Source of the DNA: Lunularia cruciata
Lineage: Eukaryota; Streptophyta; Marchantiopsida; Lunulariales; Lunulariaceae
Reading direction: 5' to 3'
Length of the DNA: 64,000 nt
Assembly (NCBI GenBank): GCA_948567375.1
Contig: OX419760.1
Span: 30,690,001 to 30,754,000, forward strand
Part shown: positions 44,441-55,663 of the stretch, one piece after another
Layout: every line of letters starts with the position of its first letter
Numbering within the stretch: position 1 is the stretch's first letter
Position numbers and translations under genes: made by a program
Notes under the pieces: model-generated
The model's input: the letters and a program-made list of their open reading frames with translations, nothing else
Database searches by the model: none
What the model was told of the DNA's origin: nothing

Positions 44441-44709
44441 GGGGGAGATTGTTAGGTTTTTTGACTCATATGCCTTAGGGTTCCCGGTATTTTGGTGAGG
44501 GTTGCTCTCTTGCAGATGGTGGGGAGTATGGACTGTGAAATGGTCGTAGGACTGGACTGGTAAAAGGACAGGCCCTGAGTCAATAAAGGCTTCTTGATGC
44601 TTACCGTGGATGTAGCCTCACACAGAGGTGAACCACGTATTCCTGTCTAAATTGTGAATTTGCTTGGAATCAGCATGGTTTATGTGGCACTAATCAATTT
44701 TATCGATCA
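44441..44709 (+). repeat. Copia polypurine tract and 3' LTR
   Basis: GGGGGAGAT then TGTTAGGTTTTTTGAC to TTTTATCGATCA (LTR 44450-44709, 260 bp). Confidence 0.93.
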
Positions 44710-47700
44710 TTTGCCATGTATTCAAAAAATATTATAAACATACCTTATATCTAGTAAAAGTTACACTCATATGTTCACATTAAGTGTTTCATTACCTATA
44801 CAAAGAAGAGAACTTCATTTAAAAAAACTATTAGAAAACTATAATGTATTTTATTTTAATTATTTTTCATATATTTCAAATCTATGAAGAAATTGAACCA
44901 TTTTATAAACCACTGATTCCTGTCATAGTGTTTAATATAATAATATATCATATTATATATTTATCTTTTATACCAAGAAGGATTTATATTTTATCCACAT
45001 TTTGTATTGGGTTTGGAAAAATTCAGCCTGCATAAATACAATTTTGCATTGACAGTTCCAAATCTATCTCTATAGGAAAGAGAAGTACTGCCAATACAGT
45101 CAATGGAATAGTTATCTTTAGTTCTTTCAGAAGTCCTGAAAGAACTAAAGATCCTGAAATCTAACGTTGGCATTTCGAGTTCATTGTAAATTGGGAGTTC
45201 TATTATCATACTTCCATTCTATCTTCGCTGAAAAGACGTATTTTGAAGTTCATGTCTACTTTATTATCAAAAGGTATGCAATAAAAAATATTTTTTAAGG
45301 TTTCGTAAATCTTCTTGAAAGAGATAAAATCAAAACTATACAAGTTGTTGGTTCTAAAATAACTAAATATCATGTAGTTTTGTTTTTTTCTAGTGAACAC
45401 AGAAATATCCAATTCTATCTTCGTCAAAGGAGTAGTACCTCGAAGCTAATATCTATATAGTGATAAAAAAGATATGCCTTGGAATCAAAAACTTAAAGGT
45501 CTAGACTCAATCTTGTTAATATAGATAAGATCAACCCCATGTAGTTACCTTAAATTAGAAAATAAAATATTATGTAGTTTTGTTCTGTCTAGTGTGCAAA
45601 GAAACGACCTTCATAATCATTATTCACCAGCATCCTATACAGACCGGAAGCAAATCAGAGTTTGCCAGATGACCGTGATTCTGCATGGAATCTGCTTCAT
45701 AAGAGATATCGCACATGCAAGCCTTGAGAGCCTTGGGAGTTGAAACTTGTATATTCCGACCATTTAGAGCTTGATCTCCCGTTGAAGCCAGGTCAATGGT
45801 TAGAAGATTGAACGTTCACGCCTCTAAAGATCCTATACTGGAACTTTGTCGTGGAATACGGTCGTTCTTTTCTTTCTTTCGAACTTTGTTCAAGATCCTC
45901 TATACCTGCCAAATTGTAAGCATCAAATGTCATGCGTGCTATTGAGGTTTATCAAGAATGAGTGGCAACATTAGAGGGTTTTACAAAGCTGCCAGTATGG
46001 GGGTTGGGAGTGGACGCTAATCTCGGAGTGGGTGTCTGTCTTTTCAGGGACAAACAGAGAGATGGAGTTTTCATCGAACGTTTACGTCCGAATAATTTAC
46101 AATTAAATAAGTACATATGTGATTGAAATTTTTGTACAATTCTTTCTCAAACTTGTTACTATTGACTCCTCTTAGCTATTTTGGTCCTTGATATACCAAT
46201 TCATAAAAAGAGCATCCGTCCCTCTCGTAAATTTCATATTCAAGTTTTGTCTAATGTGATGTGCTAGTGCATATGAATTAGTTCCTGAAAGATAACTCCA
46301 ATAGCAATTGCAAGTGTCCCTTCTACATACTCATACTAATACAATCCAAACACTAATGAATTGATAAAAATATGTACTTTAACAAATTGTAAAACTATTT
46401 TCATTTCTCAATGTTCTCAACAAGAAGATTAGCATAAATTAGTATAATCATCCAAAATTGCTACTTAAGTGTGCAAGCATAAGGTGATTTTTAGTTCTTT
46501 CTAAAGCAAAGATCTTATGTTATGGTCTTCCTCGAAGGCTTTATATCCATATGGCCAATAAAAGCTCATAAGAAATATATGAATTTGGACATATTTCTCA
46601 ATCAACAACTGATCTAAGATTGTGTACTTAATTTGATTCCAAAGTGATGCAATCAGGTTGAACAAGATGTTTTGTGTCTCATAGATTTATTCCCGGCATA
46701 TGTCCCTAATTCTAGCACAGGTTTGTATTCAGTCAACTTACTATGAGGTAACTAGATTGTTTTACAAGATTTGCGTAAAAACATTAATTCATATTTACTG
46801 ATTCTCCATCTACCAAAGTTTTGACAAGCCATAACTATTTGGTTGTACTTCATCTCATCTTTGATGTAAACTTATGCGATATGTTTAAATCAGCCGGTGC
46901 CCAATTAAATCACAATTCCTAACCATATTTTGCATCTAACTCGAAAAGTGCATATCTTGTCCTTTTTTTCCTTTTTCTTATAGCTTGCGTTCTGTTATTC
47001 GACATTGCATGTCTTGCTAATTTTCCACAATTTTTTTCGTTTTGATTCTTTTATGCTTAATTCTTTTTATGTGACCTTGATGATGAAGTTCATGATTGAT
47101 AATGCTCAATTGGAGATGACCTGTAACATGCTCTCTTTTGTTAAAACAATTCCATCAGGATTGAGAAATTTATATCTCTTTTATTTATTGGAATTCTTAG
47201 AAAATACTGGCTTAGCCCCTCCTTCGCATGCATGCTTAGGTTTGAGCTATAATTCGTTTGGATCTAGGTTAGGCCACAATGTACCTATTTCAGTTTCTCT
47301 CTTAAAAAAATTTATTTTTTCATTCTCTTGTCGTGTTTATATTTCTCTGAAATCTAAAATTTCCAGCTCAAAGATATGTATAATCTTAAATTTTGATTTT
47401 AGAAAAAAGAATTTTTATGGGTAATTTTTCGGTGCATATTCAAATTTTTTGAGACTTTTTAAATGGATCCCATTTTCAATACATACAGCAAATCTTACAC
47501 CTTTTACACTTTCATTCAATTCTCTAGAATATCATTTGTTTCTTCTTGTGTTTACTGCTTTTCACAAATTTCTGTTGCTTTGCCCCGATATTGTCAAATC
47601 ATCTCACGATTGAGATTATCATAATCCCCTTTACAAACTTACGCTTCCATAGTCACTGTCGTACGCCTCTCTTTAAAACTAAGTTTTGAATTGCAAATTA

Positions 47701-48540
47701 TGTGTAACAAACACGAGATTCTTTTTGGTTTGGTTCAGCACAATCATGTAACGTAATTGATCGTGGATAGTGATATTTCATGTACCCAACAGTTCTATGC
47801 ATCGCAGTGACCACTTTAGAGACAGTCGGATGGGTTTGTCAAATCCTCTGCACAGGGTACTGGATACACCATGACAATGCTTCAAAAGGATAATTTGGGA
47901 CCTTTCTGCCAACTTGGGGTGCAGCGAAGTCGAAGTGCCAAACATATGGTAGTGTTAAGTGTATCTCTGTCTACACGCTCTTCCTGTTTCGCGCACGAGT
48001 TTAAGGCAAGGGAGAGCGATCATATCTGCGAGTCCTCATTCGGCTCATTGGCGCTTTTGCAAATAGCAAAAGAATTCCTTTCGTCTCAACTCTCCCTCTC
48101 GTTCTCTCGACTTCTCCGTTCATGATGTGCGATGGGGTCCACTGTTTGAGTGGTGCTGCGACCTTGTGACAGGTACTACAGCACTGATTGCTTTCCGCGA
48201 AAAAGTTGACGGTAACTTTGACAGACTCCTGAATCACATTAGGTGCTTCGAGTTCCTAAACGTTTTTCTCATTATGTCATCGGGTATTCAACAGTGCTAT
48301 GATAAGTTGTGATTGAGGGGAGATTGTTCATGAACCTGCTTCGATTCACGTGAACCTGCTCATCGTTGCGACCTGATGTACTTGCAAGCCGATATTACAA
48401 GCTTCGGGACTTGCCAGTCATCAAGCGGAGAAAGAAGAGACCCCGAAGATCCGCGACCTCGGTATTCAGACAGCAGCGACTTGTTCAGACGAAACCATTC
48501 AGTGTTTGAAGTTGTTTTGTAGATCCTCTAGTAGTAATTT
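44710..48540. other. Intergenic, AT-rich
   Basis: No supported gene. An open stretch of 139 residues at 47005-47424 (+) is low-complexity and hydrophobic with no motif and is taken as chance. 47860-48340 is more GC-rich with CT-rich runs (CTCTCCCTCTCGTTCTCTCG) like plant 5' leaders, but no downstream gene was identified. Confidence 0.45.
45114..45152. repeat. Perfect 17-bp inverted repeat, 5-base loop
   Basis: Arms 45114-45130 and 45136-45152 (CTTTAGTTCTTTCAG / CTGAAAGAACTAAAG core), loop AAGTC, in unique AT-rich spacer. Confidence 0.92.
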
Positions 48541-49034
48541 AGGATGTAAAGCAAATCACTATTCCCACTTTCTACCCTGTTTCAACCATACAACGCGGCC
48601 ATCTTACCCACTGCAATAGACCACACGTATAGGTTCCTGCAGAAAGAGGTGACCTTTTCCATCTCTGGAAGAGCTTGCGCATGCAATATATGAAGAGGAT
48701 CAAAATATCCGCAATAGCCAGCCATATCTGGAGATAAATATTGACTACCTTGGCGCCACCCTGAGTGGCATCTACAAAATTAATCCTAGTTGGAACGAAC
48801 CGAATTGAGTCATGGTCTCTCAAAGCCATCATGATGCTGAAGACTTTAGGTCGAAGTCCACACTTTGAAAGATTAGAAAATGTCGAAGATGGGATCTCCA
48901 TCTCCAACTACACTGACAAGATTACAGTGGTGGTTTTTGGGCTCGTGAAATTTCTGACACTACTTTCGGCGAGTGGAAGACAACGTCACATAAATGCTGC
49001 TCTGCATGAACTGATCATTGGAGTTTGCTCATTG

Positions 49035-52000
49035 CTATCCTGGGCTCCGAAAACTTGTGCCGCTGGCACCAGCACATCCAGCAAAGTTCCATGGAACGTC
49101 AAGCTCGAGCACCGATGTGGAGAATTGGTCATCATCATCTAGAGACGCAGGTTCATAATGGAATCGCCAAATGCTCTGGAGATCCTTCGAAACTTGCTTC
49201 ATGAGTGGCCTAAATTTGGAGTCGTAGTTCAGGCATTTGGCAGCAATTCTGGCAACACCCACCATTGACTCCTTCCCCTTGATAGACTGAAATGTCTCAG
49301 AAAGCGCTGGATCTATGATTTCCTCCAACCTCCCACCATCGAGTAGAGTGATTGCCCGCTTAGCAAGACTAGCCTCTCCGTCATATCTGGTGTGGTCGAT
49401 TGCAGGCCTGGCGGATAGAAGCTCCAGCAGCACAACCCCGAAACCATAAACATCGCTTTTCCCAGTCGGAAGAGAATTTTTCCTTGCTTCTGGATCCACG
49501 TAACCCAGAGTTCCTTTTCGTCGATTCGGATCTAATGCCGGAGATAGTTTCGAGATGCCAAAATCCGCCACCTTTGCGTTCAGCTTCTCGTCTAGCAGGA
49601 TGTTAGCGGATTTGACATCCTGATGATAGATTGGAGGATTCACCGAGGAATGGAGGTGGTCCAAAGCTTCCGCTGCCTGAACAGCGATTTGGACTCGCTG
49701 TCTCCAACTGAGTATAGCTTTCCCGCTTCTTCTTTGAAGGTGCTCCTGAAGTGATCCATTGGGAATGAATTCGAACACCAAAAGGGAAATTTTATGAGCC
49801 AGGCAGCAGCCCAGGAGCCGGATAAGATACCGGTGCTGGACCTGGGAAAGAACTTTCACCTCTTTCAGAAACTTGCATTTGTCCTCGTTAGTTCCCTCTC
49901 TAGTGTTCCTCTTGATCGCCACGGAAGTACCATTTTCTAAGGTCCCGATGAACACCGTTCCAAAGCCTCCCTCCCCTATTCTATACGTTTCGGCGAAATT
50001 TTCAGTTGCCTTCTTGAGATCTCTCAGAGGCATGATGGCTGCCGTGTCCCTGTCCAGCAGAGCTGCAATCAGCTCTGCGTCACGCTTGCGCTGCCTGGCA
50101 TCTAATCTCCAGCGCCATATCCAACCAAGTAACAGACAGCTGCCCCCCGAAACGATCACACAAATGAAAACTATCCCAAGAATCTCCCAAAGCTTATATC
50201 TTTTGGAATCAGACGGGCAAAATGGCAACGGACCCCCACAAAGTTCAGGGTTGTTAGCGAAGAAAGATGGATTTGAGAGAACTGGGTTCATCAAAAACGA
50301 GGGCAGAGGCCCAGACAACTGATTGTTGGAGAGATTTAAATAAATCAGTTTCGGCATTAGCATGAATATGCTGGGAACCTCTCCGTGGAGCCGGTTGTTG
50401 GATAAATCTAGGTATTTCAAATTCGGCAGATACCGGTCGTTGAAGAGTTCAGCTGAGATGGTACCTGCCAAGTTGCTGTTACTCAGATCCAAGATCTCCA
50501 TACTATGGAGCAACTTGGATGAGCTGACTGGTAGAACGCTTCTCGAGAGATTGTTGCTGCCAATTCGAAGCTCCTTCAGCATGACGTGAGAATCAAACAT
50601 CGTTTGCAGAGCTGAACGATTACTGCTGTGATCAATATCACTCCAACTCAACAAGTTGTTGCGGACGTCCAAAACCTCCAGATTGTTCCAGCTTGAAAAT
50701 TGAGTTGCCGAAATGACTCCAGATATGGAATTCCCACCCAGTCGAATTTCCTTCAGATTCGGCATGTCACTGAAACCATCAGGGATAACACCTTGTAACC
50801 GATTCCTGGATAAATCTAAGACCTCTAGAGCAGGAAGAGTTACGTTCGATATCTGACCGAGCCCTGTCCCTTCTACAGTGAAATTATTCCCGCTCAATCG
50901 AAGCTCCTTCAATTTGACAAATTTCGCTGACAGTAGATGGTCGATGTTCCCTTCAAAGTGGTTTCTTTGAAGGTTCAAAATCTCTAAAGTATCAAGAATG
51001 GATAACTTCTGCTCCGAGGTCGATAGCAGCACCTCGGGAATGGAACTATCGAATCTATTGTCACTTACGTCGAGAGTTTTCAGGCCCCCCGGCCAGAAAG
51101 TTCTGCCTTCAAGGTTATGGCTGAGACTGCCGGACAGAAAGTTGCTCGAACAATTCAAATGGGACGTGACATTGTTGTGCAGCACTCCTTCAGGAATGCT
51201 TCCGTAGAGCTGATTGTTGGAGAAATCCAGAGATTCTACCCTCCAGGGTCCTTGCGGGATCTCACCAGCAAACCTGTTAAAAGAGAAATTCATGTAGTAC
51301 CCACGAAGTTCTCCACCACTCCCTCTGGCCCCGGCAGTTGCTAGTGCTGATGGAATGGACCCGCTGAGTCGATTGTTGGAGACATCAAGTACTAAGAGAG
51401 AATCAATCCACTGAAACGCTGAAGCACTCAGAAGTTTACCGGTCAAGTTGTTGCCATGAATGTCTACCTCAATAGGGTCACGCAAGTTCATCAAATTCGT
51501 AATGTTACCACTCAAGTCATTCTCCTGAAGGGATAATCGTCTCAATTTAGCAGGTAGGTGAGGGATTGTGCCGTTGAAAAGATTTCTTTGCAGTCTTAGT
51601 ACCCTAAGATTATACAATGAACTGAAGGAATCCGGTATTTCACCAGAAAAAGAATTATCTGATAGATCTAAAGTATCCAGACTTGCTATATCACCCAGGT
51701 AACTGGTGCTTGAAGGAGAACCTGAGAGGTGCAGCTCATGTAGATCCAGAGTGTGGATACTAAGATCAGTACTGCTTGAATTAGACGACTTGCAAGTAAC
51801 TCCTCTCCAGCCAGCTACCAGACCTCCACTGTCACAAAAGGAAGTTCCACTAACCCACGTTTCTAACTCGTGCCTTATGTCAACGGCATTGTCCTTGAAT
51901 CTCATGAGCGTTTCGCCGTCGCTGAGATTCTGAAGCTGAGCATTAGCGAAACTCTCAGCGACGGCGGTATGAAGCAGAATAGTGAGCAACGCCAACGAAC

Positions 52001-52040
52001 TCCAGAACGGAGTTGAGGACCTAGCATTTGGTGACAACAT
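49035..52040 (-). CDS. LRR receptor-like kinase with WAK-like kinase domain
   Basis: 1001 residues, no intron. The signal peptide is about 1-29 (hydrophobic SLALLTILLHTAVA). The LRR N-terminal cap carries W-x-G-V-T-C near residue 80, and about 15-18 leucine-rich repeats of plant type (for example LDTLDLSDNSFSGEIPDSF, LKYLDLSNNRLHGEVPSIF) run to about 600, with many N-glycosylation sites. The transmembrane helix is about 618-640 (ILGIVFICVIVSGGSCLLLG). The kinase is about 675-950, with glycine loop GEGGFGTVFIG, VAIK Lys near 709, Glu in FLKEVKVLSQ, catalytic loop YHQDVKSANILLD (Asp near 808), DFG near 826 and GTLGYVDPE. The kinase resembles wall-associated-kinase-like proteins, not classic LRR classes. 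Gln replaces Arg in the HRD motif, so it is a non-RD kinase. It likely sits in the plasma membrane sensing an extracellular ligand. The ATG at 52040 gives the signal peptide directly. Confidence 0.93.
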   Translation of the reverse strand: MLSPNARSSTPFWSSLALLTILLHTAVAESFANAQLQNLSDGETLMRFKDNAVDIRHELETWVSGTSFCDSGGLVAGWRGVTCKSSNSSSTDLSIHTLDLHELHLSGSPSSTSYLGDIASLDTLDLSDNSFSGEIPDSFSSLYNLRVLRLQRNLFNGTIPHLPAKLRRLSLQENDLSGNITNLMNLRDPIEVDIHGNNLTGKLLSASAFQWIDSLLVLDVSNNRLSGSIPSALATAGARGSGGELRGYYMNFSFNRFAGEIPQGPWRVESLDFSNNQLYGSIPEGVLHNNVTSHLNCSSNFLSGSLSHNLEGRTFWPGGLKTLDVSDNRFDSSIPEVLLSTSEQKLSILDTLEILNLQRNHFEGNIDHLLSAKFVKLKELRLSGNNFTVEGTGLGQISNVTLPALEVLDLSRNRLQGVIPDGFSDMPNLKEIRLGGNSISGVISATQFSSWNNLEVLDVRNNLLSWSDIDHSSNRSALQTMFDSHVMLKELRIGSNNLSRSVLPVSSSKLLHSMEILDLSNSNLAGTISAELFNDRYLPNLKYLDLSNNRLHGEVPSIFMLMPKLIYLNLSNNQLSGPLPSFLMNPVLSNPSFFANNPELCGGPLPFCPSDSKRYKLWEILGIVFICVIVSGGSCLLLGWIWRWRLDARQRKRDAELIAALLDRDTAAIMPLRDLKKATENFAETYRIGEGGFGTVFIGTLENGTSVAIKRNTREGTNEDKCKFLKEVKVLSQVQHRYLIRLLGCCLAHKISLLVFEFIPNGSLQEHLQRRSGKAILSWRQRVQIAVQAAEALDHLHSSVNPPIYHQDVKSANILLDEKLNAKVADFGISKLSPALDPNRRKGTLGYVDPEARKNSLPTGKSDVYGFGVVLLELLSARPAIDHTRYDGEASLAKRAITLLDGGRLEEIIDPALSETFQSIKGKESMVGVARIAAKCLNYDSKFRPLMKQVSKDLQSIWRFHYEPASLDDDDQFSTSVLELDVPWNFAGCAGASGTSFRSPG

Positions 52041-55001
52041 TCTGATGTTTGAACAGGGTATTACATGCGACTCACGGTATCAGGTTCAGACCTTCTAACC
52101 ATGTATGGTGTTGGATCTAGCCAGTCTTTGAACCTGAGGAAGAATCTACACATTCGGGACATGACGTGGTGAAATTTTGGAAACACATCAAGCTGTTACG
52201 AGCATATCAAAGACGTAGCTAGATCCTGATAGCTCCACAGGTCCTGCTACGGAGAACGGTCAAGAACACCATTGATGTGCGGCCTTTACTTATGATTCAC
52301 GCAATGAGTCTAAATCACACATTCGAGTTGGAGCAGGACGTCCAGAAAGACATTTGCACCGGCGTAGTGCAAGCTTCAAATAAGAGATGGGATTCCGGAT
52401 AGAAACAAACCAGGGCGGTGAATTCCTTGAATAAACGCACCACATGAATGCAGAACTGTTCATTGTCGCATGTCACTCGAATGCAGCTGAAACGAGCTCC
52501 ATGCACCTCTCAATGATTAACTCGACTTCAAATTCGCTCGACCGTGAGCTTGAGCCACAAACTCCCACTGATTAGCAGACCACGCGAGACTTCGAACTCG
52601 CTGTGGGCTGTTTGCAAAATGAGAATCTCCACAACCTTCCCACGACGTCAAGCTCAAATGAAAAGCGAAGTTACAAGATAACTTATCAAGCTATGCAGAA
52701 AATTACACTCGTTCGGCTCACCAGGTGGAAGGGGCTATCCAGGTTCTACGCACCGCAGACAAATTGATGTATCCATACTGAGGGCATCGGCGCTGCAGCG
52801 AGAGGTTAAAGGCACATGAGAAAGCGTGCTCAATCCATCACTGACTGGTCCTTCAAAACCTGGTACCAGTTTACAGATGCCAGACAGGTCGTTTGTTTCT
52901 AACACCGTTGTCTCTTGCTTCTTCAGTTATACGTGGACAGTGGCATTATACACAATGATGACTGATAGGTGTGTACAGTAAGTTGTGTTTGTTACGATAA
53001 ATATTCATCATAATTGCCTTAAGCACACTTCGGGAACACGTTTTGGCAATGAACTCCCAAGGATAAAATCTTCCGAAACATTTCAACTATGTCATTTATG
53101 TATGTAGAGAGGTAGTTCAGTAGAAGTACATGCGTGTTTAGTCATGCTTTTAAAACCAGGATTTCGGACGATCGAGGCCACGCTCGATCTAGAGGAGGAT
53201 GAGATGGTAAGGTCAAAGCAATTGGACTTTCACCAATACTTCGTGAATCCAGAAAGATGTGAAACCGGGAGGAGGAGACGGGCCAGCAATATGGAGGTAG
53301 CCAAGGCAGCTTGATTAAAGCGGCATTTCTAAGCCCAACCTGTACTTTATGATTGAAGAAAGGGGCTTTCCGGTTAAAGTGTGATGTGAATTTATGGGGG
53401 ATGTCGGAAGAATAATCTCAGTGGGTCCTCGACAAAGGTCAGCCAATTGTTCCAGGAGGGAGACATCCGGAGGCGTAACTCGGTTTTGACGTTTATGAAA
53501 CATAACCTGCAAAATAAAGAGGGGGCGACTACATAAATTCTTTGAGCTTTACAGTTCTCCTTGTGCTCCTTCCGTCATGAAAATGAAATTGATGTGTAGA
53601 GCAGTAATGACTAGGAATTACACCTACAGGTAAGTAACTCCTGTCGTCTGCTCAGTTTGGAACTTCCCTAGGGTTCCACAGAACTTCGGAACTCTTAACC
53701 CGTATGTGTGAAATGTAGGCTTTCTTTTACTCTCTTGGTGAAATGGGAATTCTAGGGGTTTATTGGGTATGAGCACAACAACAGTACTTCAACAGCAACA
53801 CCAGGTTAGTGTCGACTAATGAAAACTCTTCTCCACGAAAGAAGGCTAGAACGAGCTACTGAGGGCCCTCAAAAGTGCTGAAGGAATGTAAACTCGTTGA
53901 GTTTCTTACATGTCCGAATTGAAGATCCATGACTTATTGTGGGCGGCGCACAGAACATATCCTGTTCGAACCTCACACTTGGCATATTATGTCAATATCC
54001 CACATAGGAAGTGCGATATCTATTCACCTTGAACTGCGAGGGGCAAACAGACGACAGAACTACCTTGAAGCACTTAGTGAGAAAGGGTAGTGATCCTGAA
54101 AATGGAGCCTACGAAGAATTCAGGTTACCAGGACGCTGGAGACCAAGGCACACACTCAGTGAATTGGTCTTAAACTAGAAAGCCTGACACCTGGGAATCA
54201 TGAAACGGGTGCATGTTAGCAGCGAAAGGAAGGACAATTATCCGCCGCAGAAATCGTGTGCAATATCGAAAACCACAACGATCTTGAAACGCCTAGCTGA
54301 TTTTATGCCACAAAGCAAGTTCCGAATTCAGAAAAGTTGACCACGCCATTGTATGGTGTCAGTTGAGGAAATTGGAAATTCTCCACTGGGCTAAGTCACA
54401 AGGAAACGTCCTGTGGCAACTTTCGCGTATAATTACGTCCGATTCGAAGTACACTAGATAGAGAACATTAGAGGTTCCAATTGTAGACTTTACGGAAAGA
54501 CTCGTGGAGTGAACGTATTACCGTAAATGTTTACAGGACAACAGTAGTCACCACACTCACTGGAATTGAATGAGACCGTGAGGTCGATTTTGGAAATTCA
54601 CAGGAACGGGACATTTTACGGGAGTAAGCAGAATTTCGTAAATTTTAATGGGTCCCCTCCGGACACCCCCCGTAAAATATTACAGGACCACCAGTAAATG
54701 GTTTTACGGAATCGCTGCCGAATTTCTAAGTGCCATTCGAAACCCCCCTACTGCTTCCTCACCTGCTAGACAGATTTTACTTCTCAACTCTCATTTTGAT
54801 CTGCACGCGTAGCCAAAACCCTCTGGCTTTTCGTGTTCCTTTAAACTTTACTATTTAGTGAGACCGATTGCCAAGGCATACTTTGCTTAAAAGCCAAGAT
54901 GGTCGTCTTCTAGGAGGCTACCTGGACAAATATCCAGCTCTACCACATGCGTTTGATATTTCAGCCTAAAGCAAACCCCCGTCAATGGTTCACGAGTACA
55001 G
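52041..55001. other. Intergenic, upstream of the LRR kinase
   Basis: Balanced base composition with frequent CG. No TATA box was identified close to the LRR kinase start. 54490-54730 contains recurring CGTAAA/TTTACG words (TTACGGAA, CCGTAAATGTTTACAGG, TTTTACGGGAG, CCCGTAAAATATTACAGG, GTTTTACGG), possibly a small degraded repeat. No gene recognised. Confidence 0.45.
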
Positions 55002-55663
55002 GTGCACTTTCGAACTCCCGGTTCGGATATGACTCTTGAACCAAATGCAAAACTCAGTTTCCGACTTATTTTCTCGTGTCCAATCTGTATTAATCATACA
55101 GCCAGTGCGTTTGAGTCGCTAGCTGACGGCAGCTCAAGAGAAACTGGAAATGGGAAAAGCAGAGAGCAAACCGAAGGATCCCACTGGTGGAAAAGAATTA
55201 AAACTGCACTAACAAGAGCCGTGCCTGAGACACCTGGGCAAGCGTGCAAGGGATGCTTTACGCAGCTCCTCCAGCCCATAAGAAGCCTCCAGCTGCAGAT
55301 CATACTGCCGCCAGCAACAGCAAACCTGACATCGCGATTCAAAGTCCTATTACTTCCGTCTGCCTGTCACGGGGATACCGTATCTTTTCGAGCCTTCCAC
55401 CCTGCTAAATGTTAGATGGCGAAGCTGAAAGTGACAACCAAGTCCCAGAATTCGGTCCTCTGACGGATCTGTTCGATTTGTTGGAGGATCAACTCAATGC
55501 CAGCACTCACAGGCTGGGCATACCCTCAATCGCATTGTATCTTCCTCTCTCTTCTTTCATGATGCTACACATGCACGGTTCGCATTTTCTGTCAATCTTC
55601 TGTGTAGGGCTTATGGGCTCTGCAATTTGGATCGCTTGTCGCTTGGGAAGCTTTTTATCCTGA
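55002..55663 (+). other. Weak coding candidate, unrecognised
   Basis: Two overlapping open stretches (55002-55415, 137 residues; 55409-55663, 84 residues ending in a hydrophobic segment) lie in sequence with gene-like composition. No motif recognised and no splice evidence; a transcribed non-coding region is equally possible. Confidence 0.2.

Larger units (their letters stand above)
24711..44709 (+). mobile_element. Ty1/copia element, expanded by a nested gypsy element
   Basis: Two 260-bp LTRs (24711-24970 and 44450-44709, about 92% identical by eye) bracket a tRNA-iMet PBS at 24973, a leader, and gag-pol at 40043-44260 followed by the polypurine tract AAGGGGGAGAT. Gypsy element D (26598-39787) sits between PBS and gag, which accounts for the 20-kb span. 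Domain order gag, protease, integrase, RT, RNase H is that of Ty1/copia. No matching target duplication was found (GTTTC left, TTTGC right), so recombination between two related elements is possible. Stops, frameshifts and a changed protease triad make it non-autonomous. Confidence 0.88.

Noticed and set aside
47005-47424. 139-residue ORF as a gene
   Set aside because: Phe/Leu/Ser-rich translation of AT-rich DNA without motif, signal or neighbours supporting it.
49873-50322. 149-residue + strand ORF opposite the LRR kinase
   Set aside because: Shadow of the minus-strand kinase and transmembrane coding sequence.
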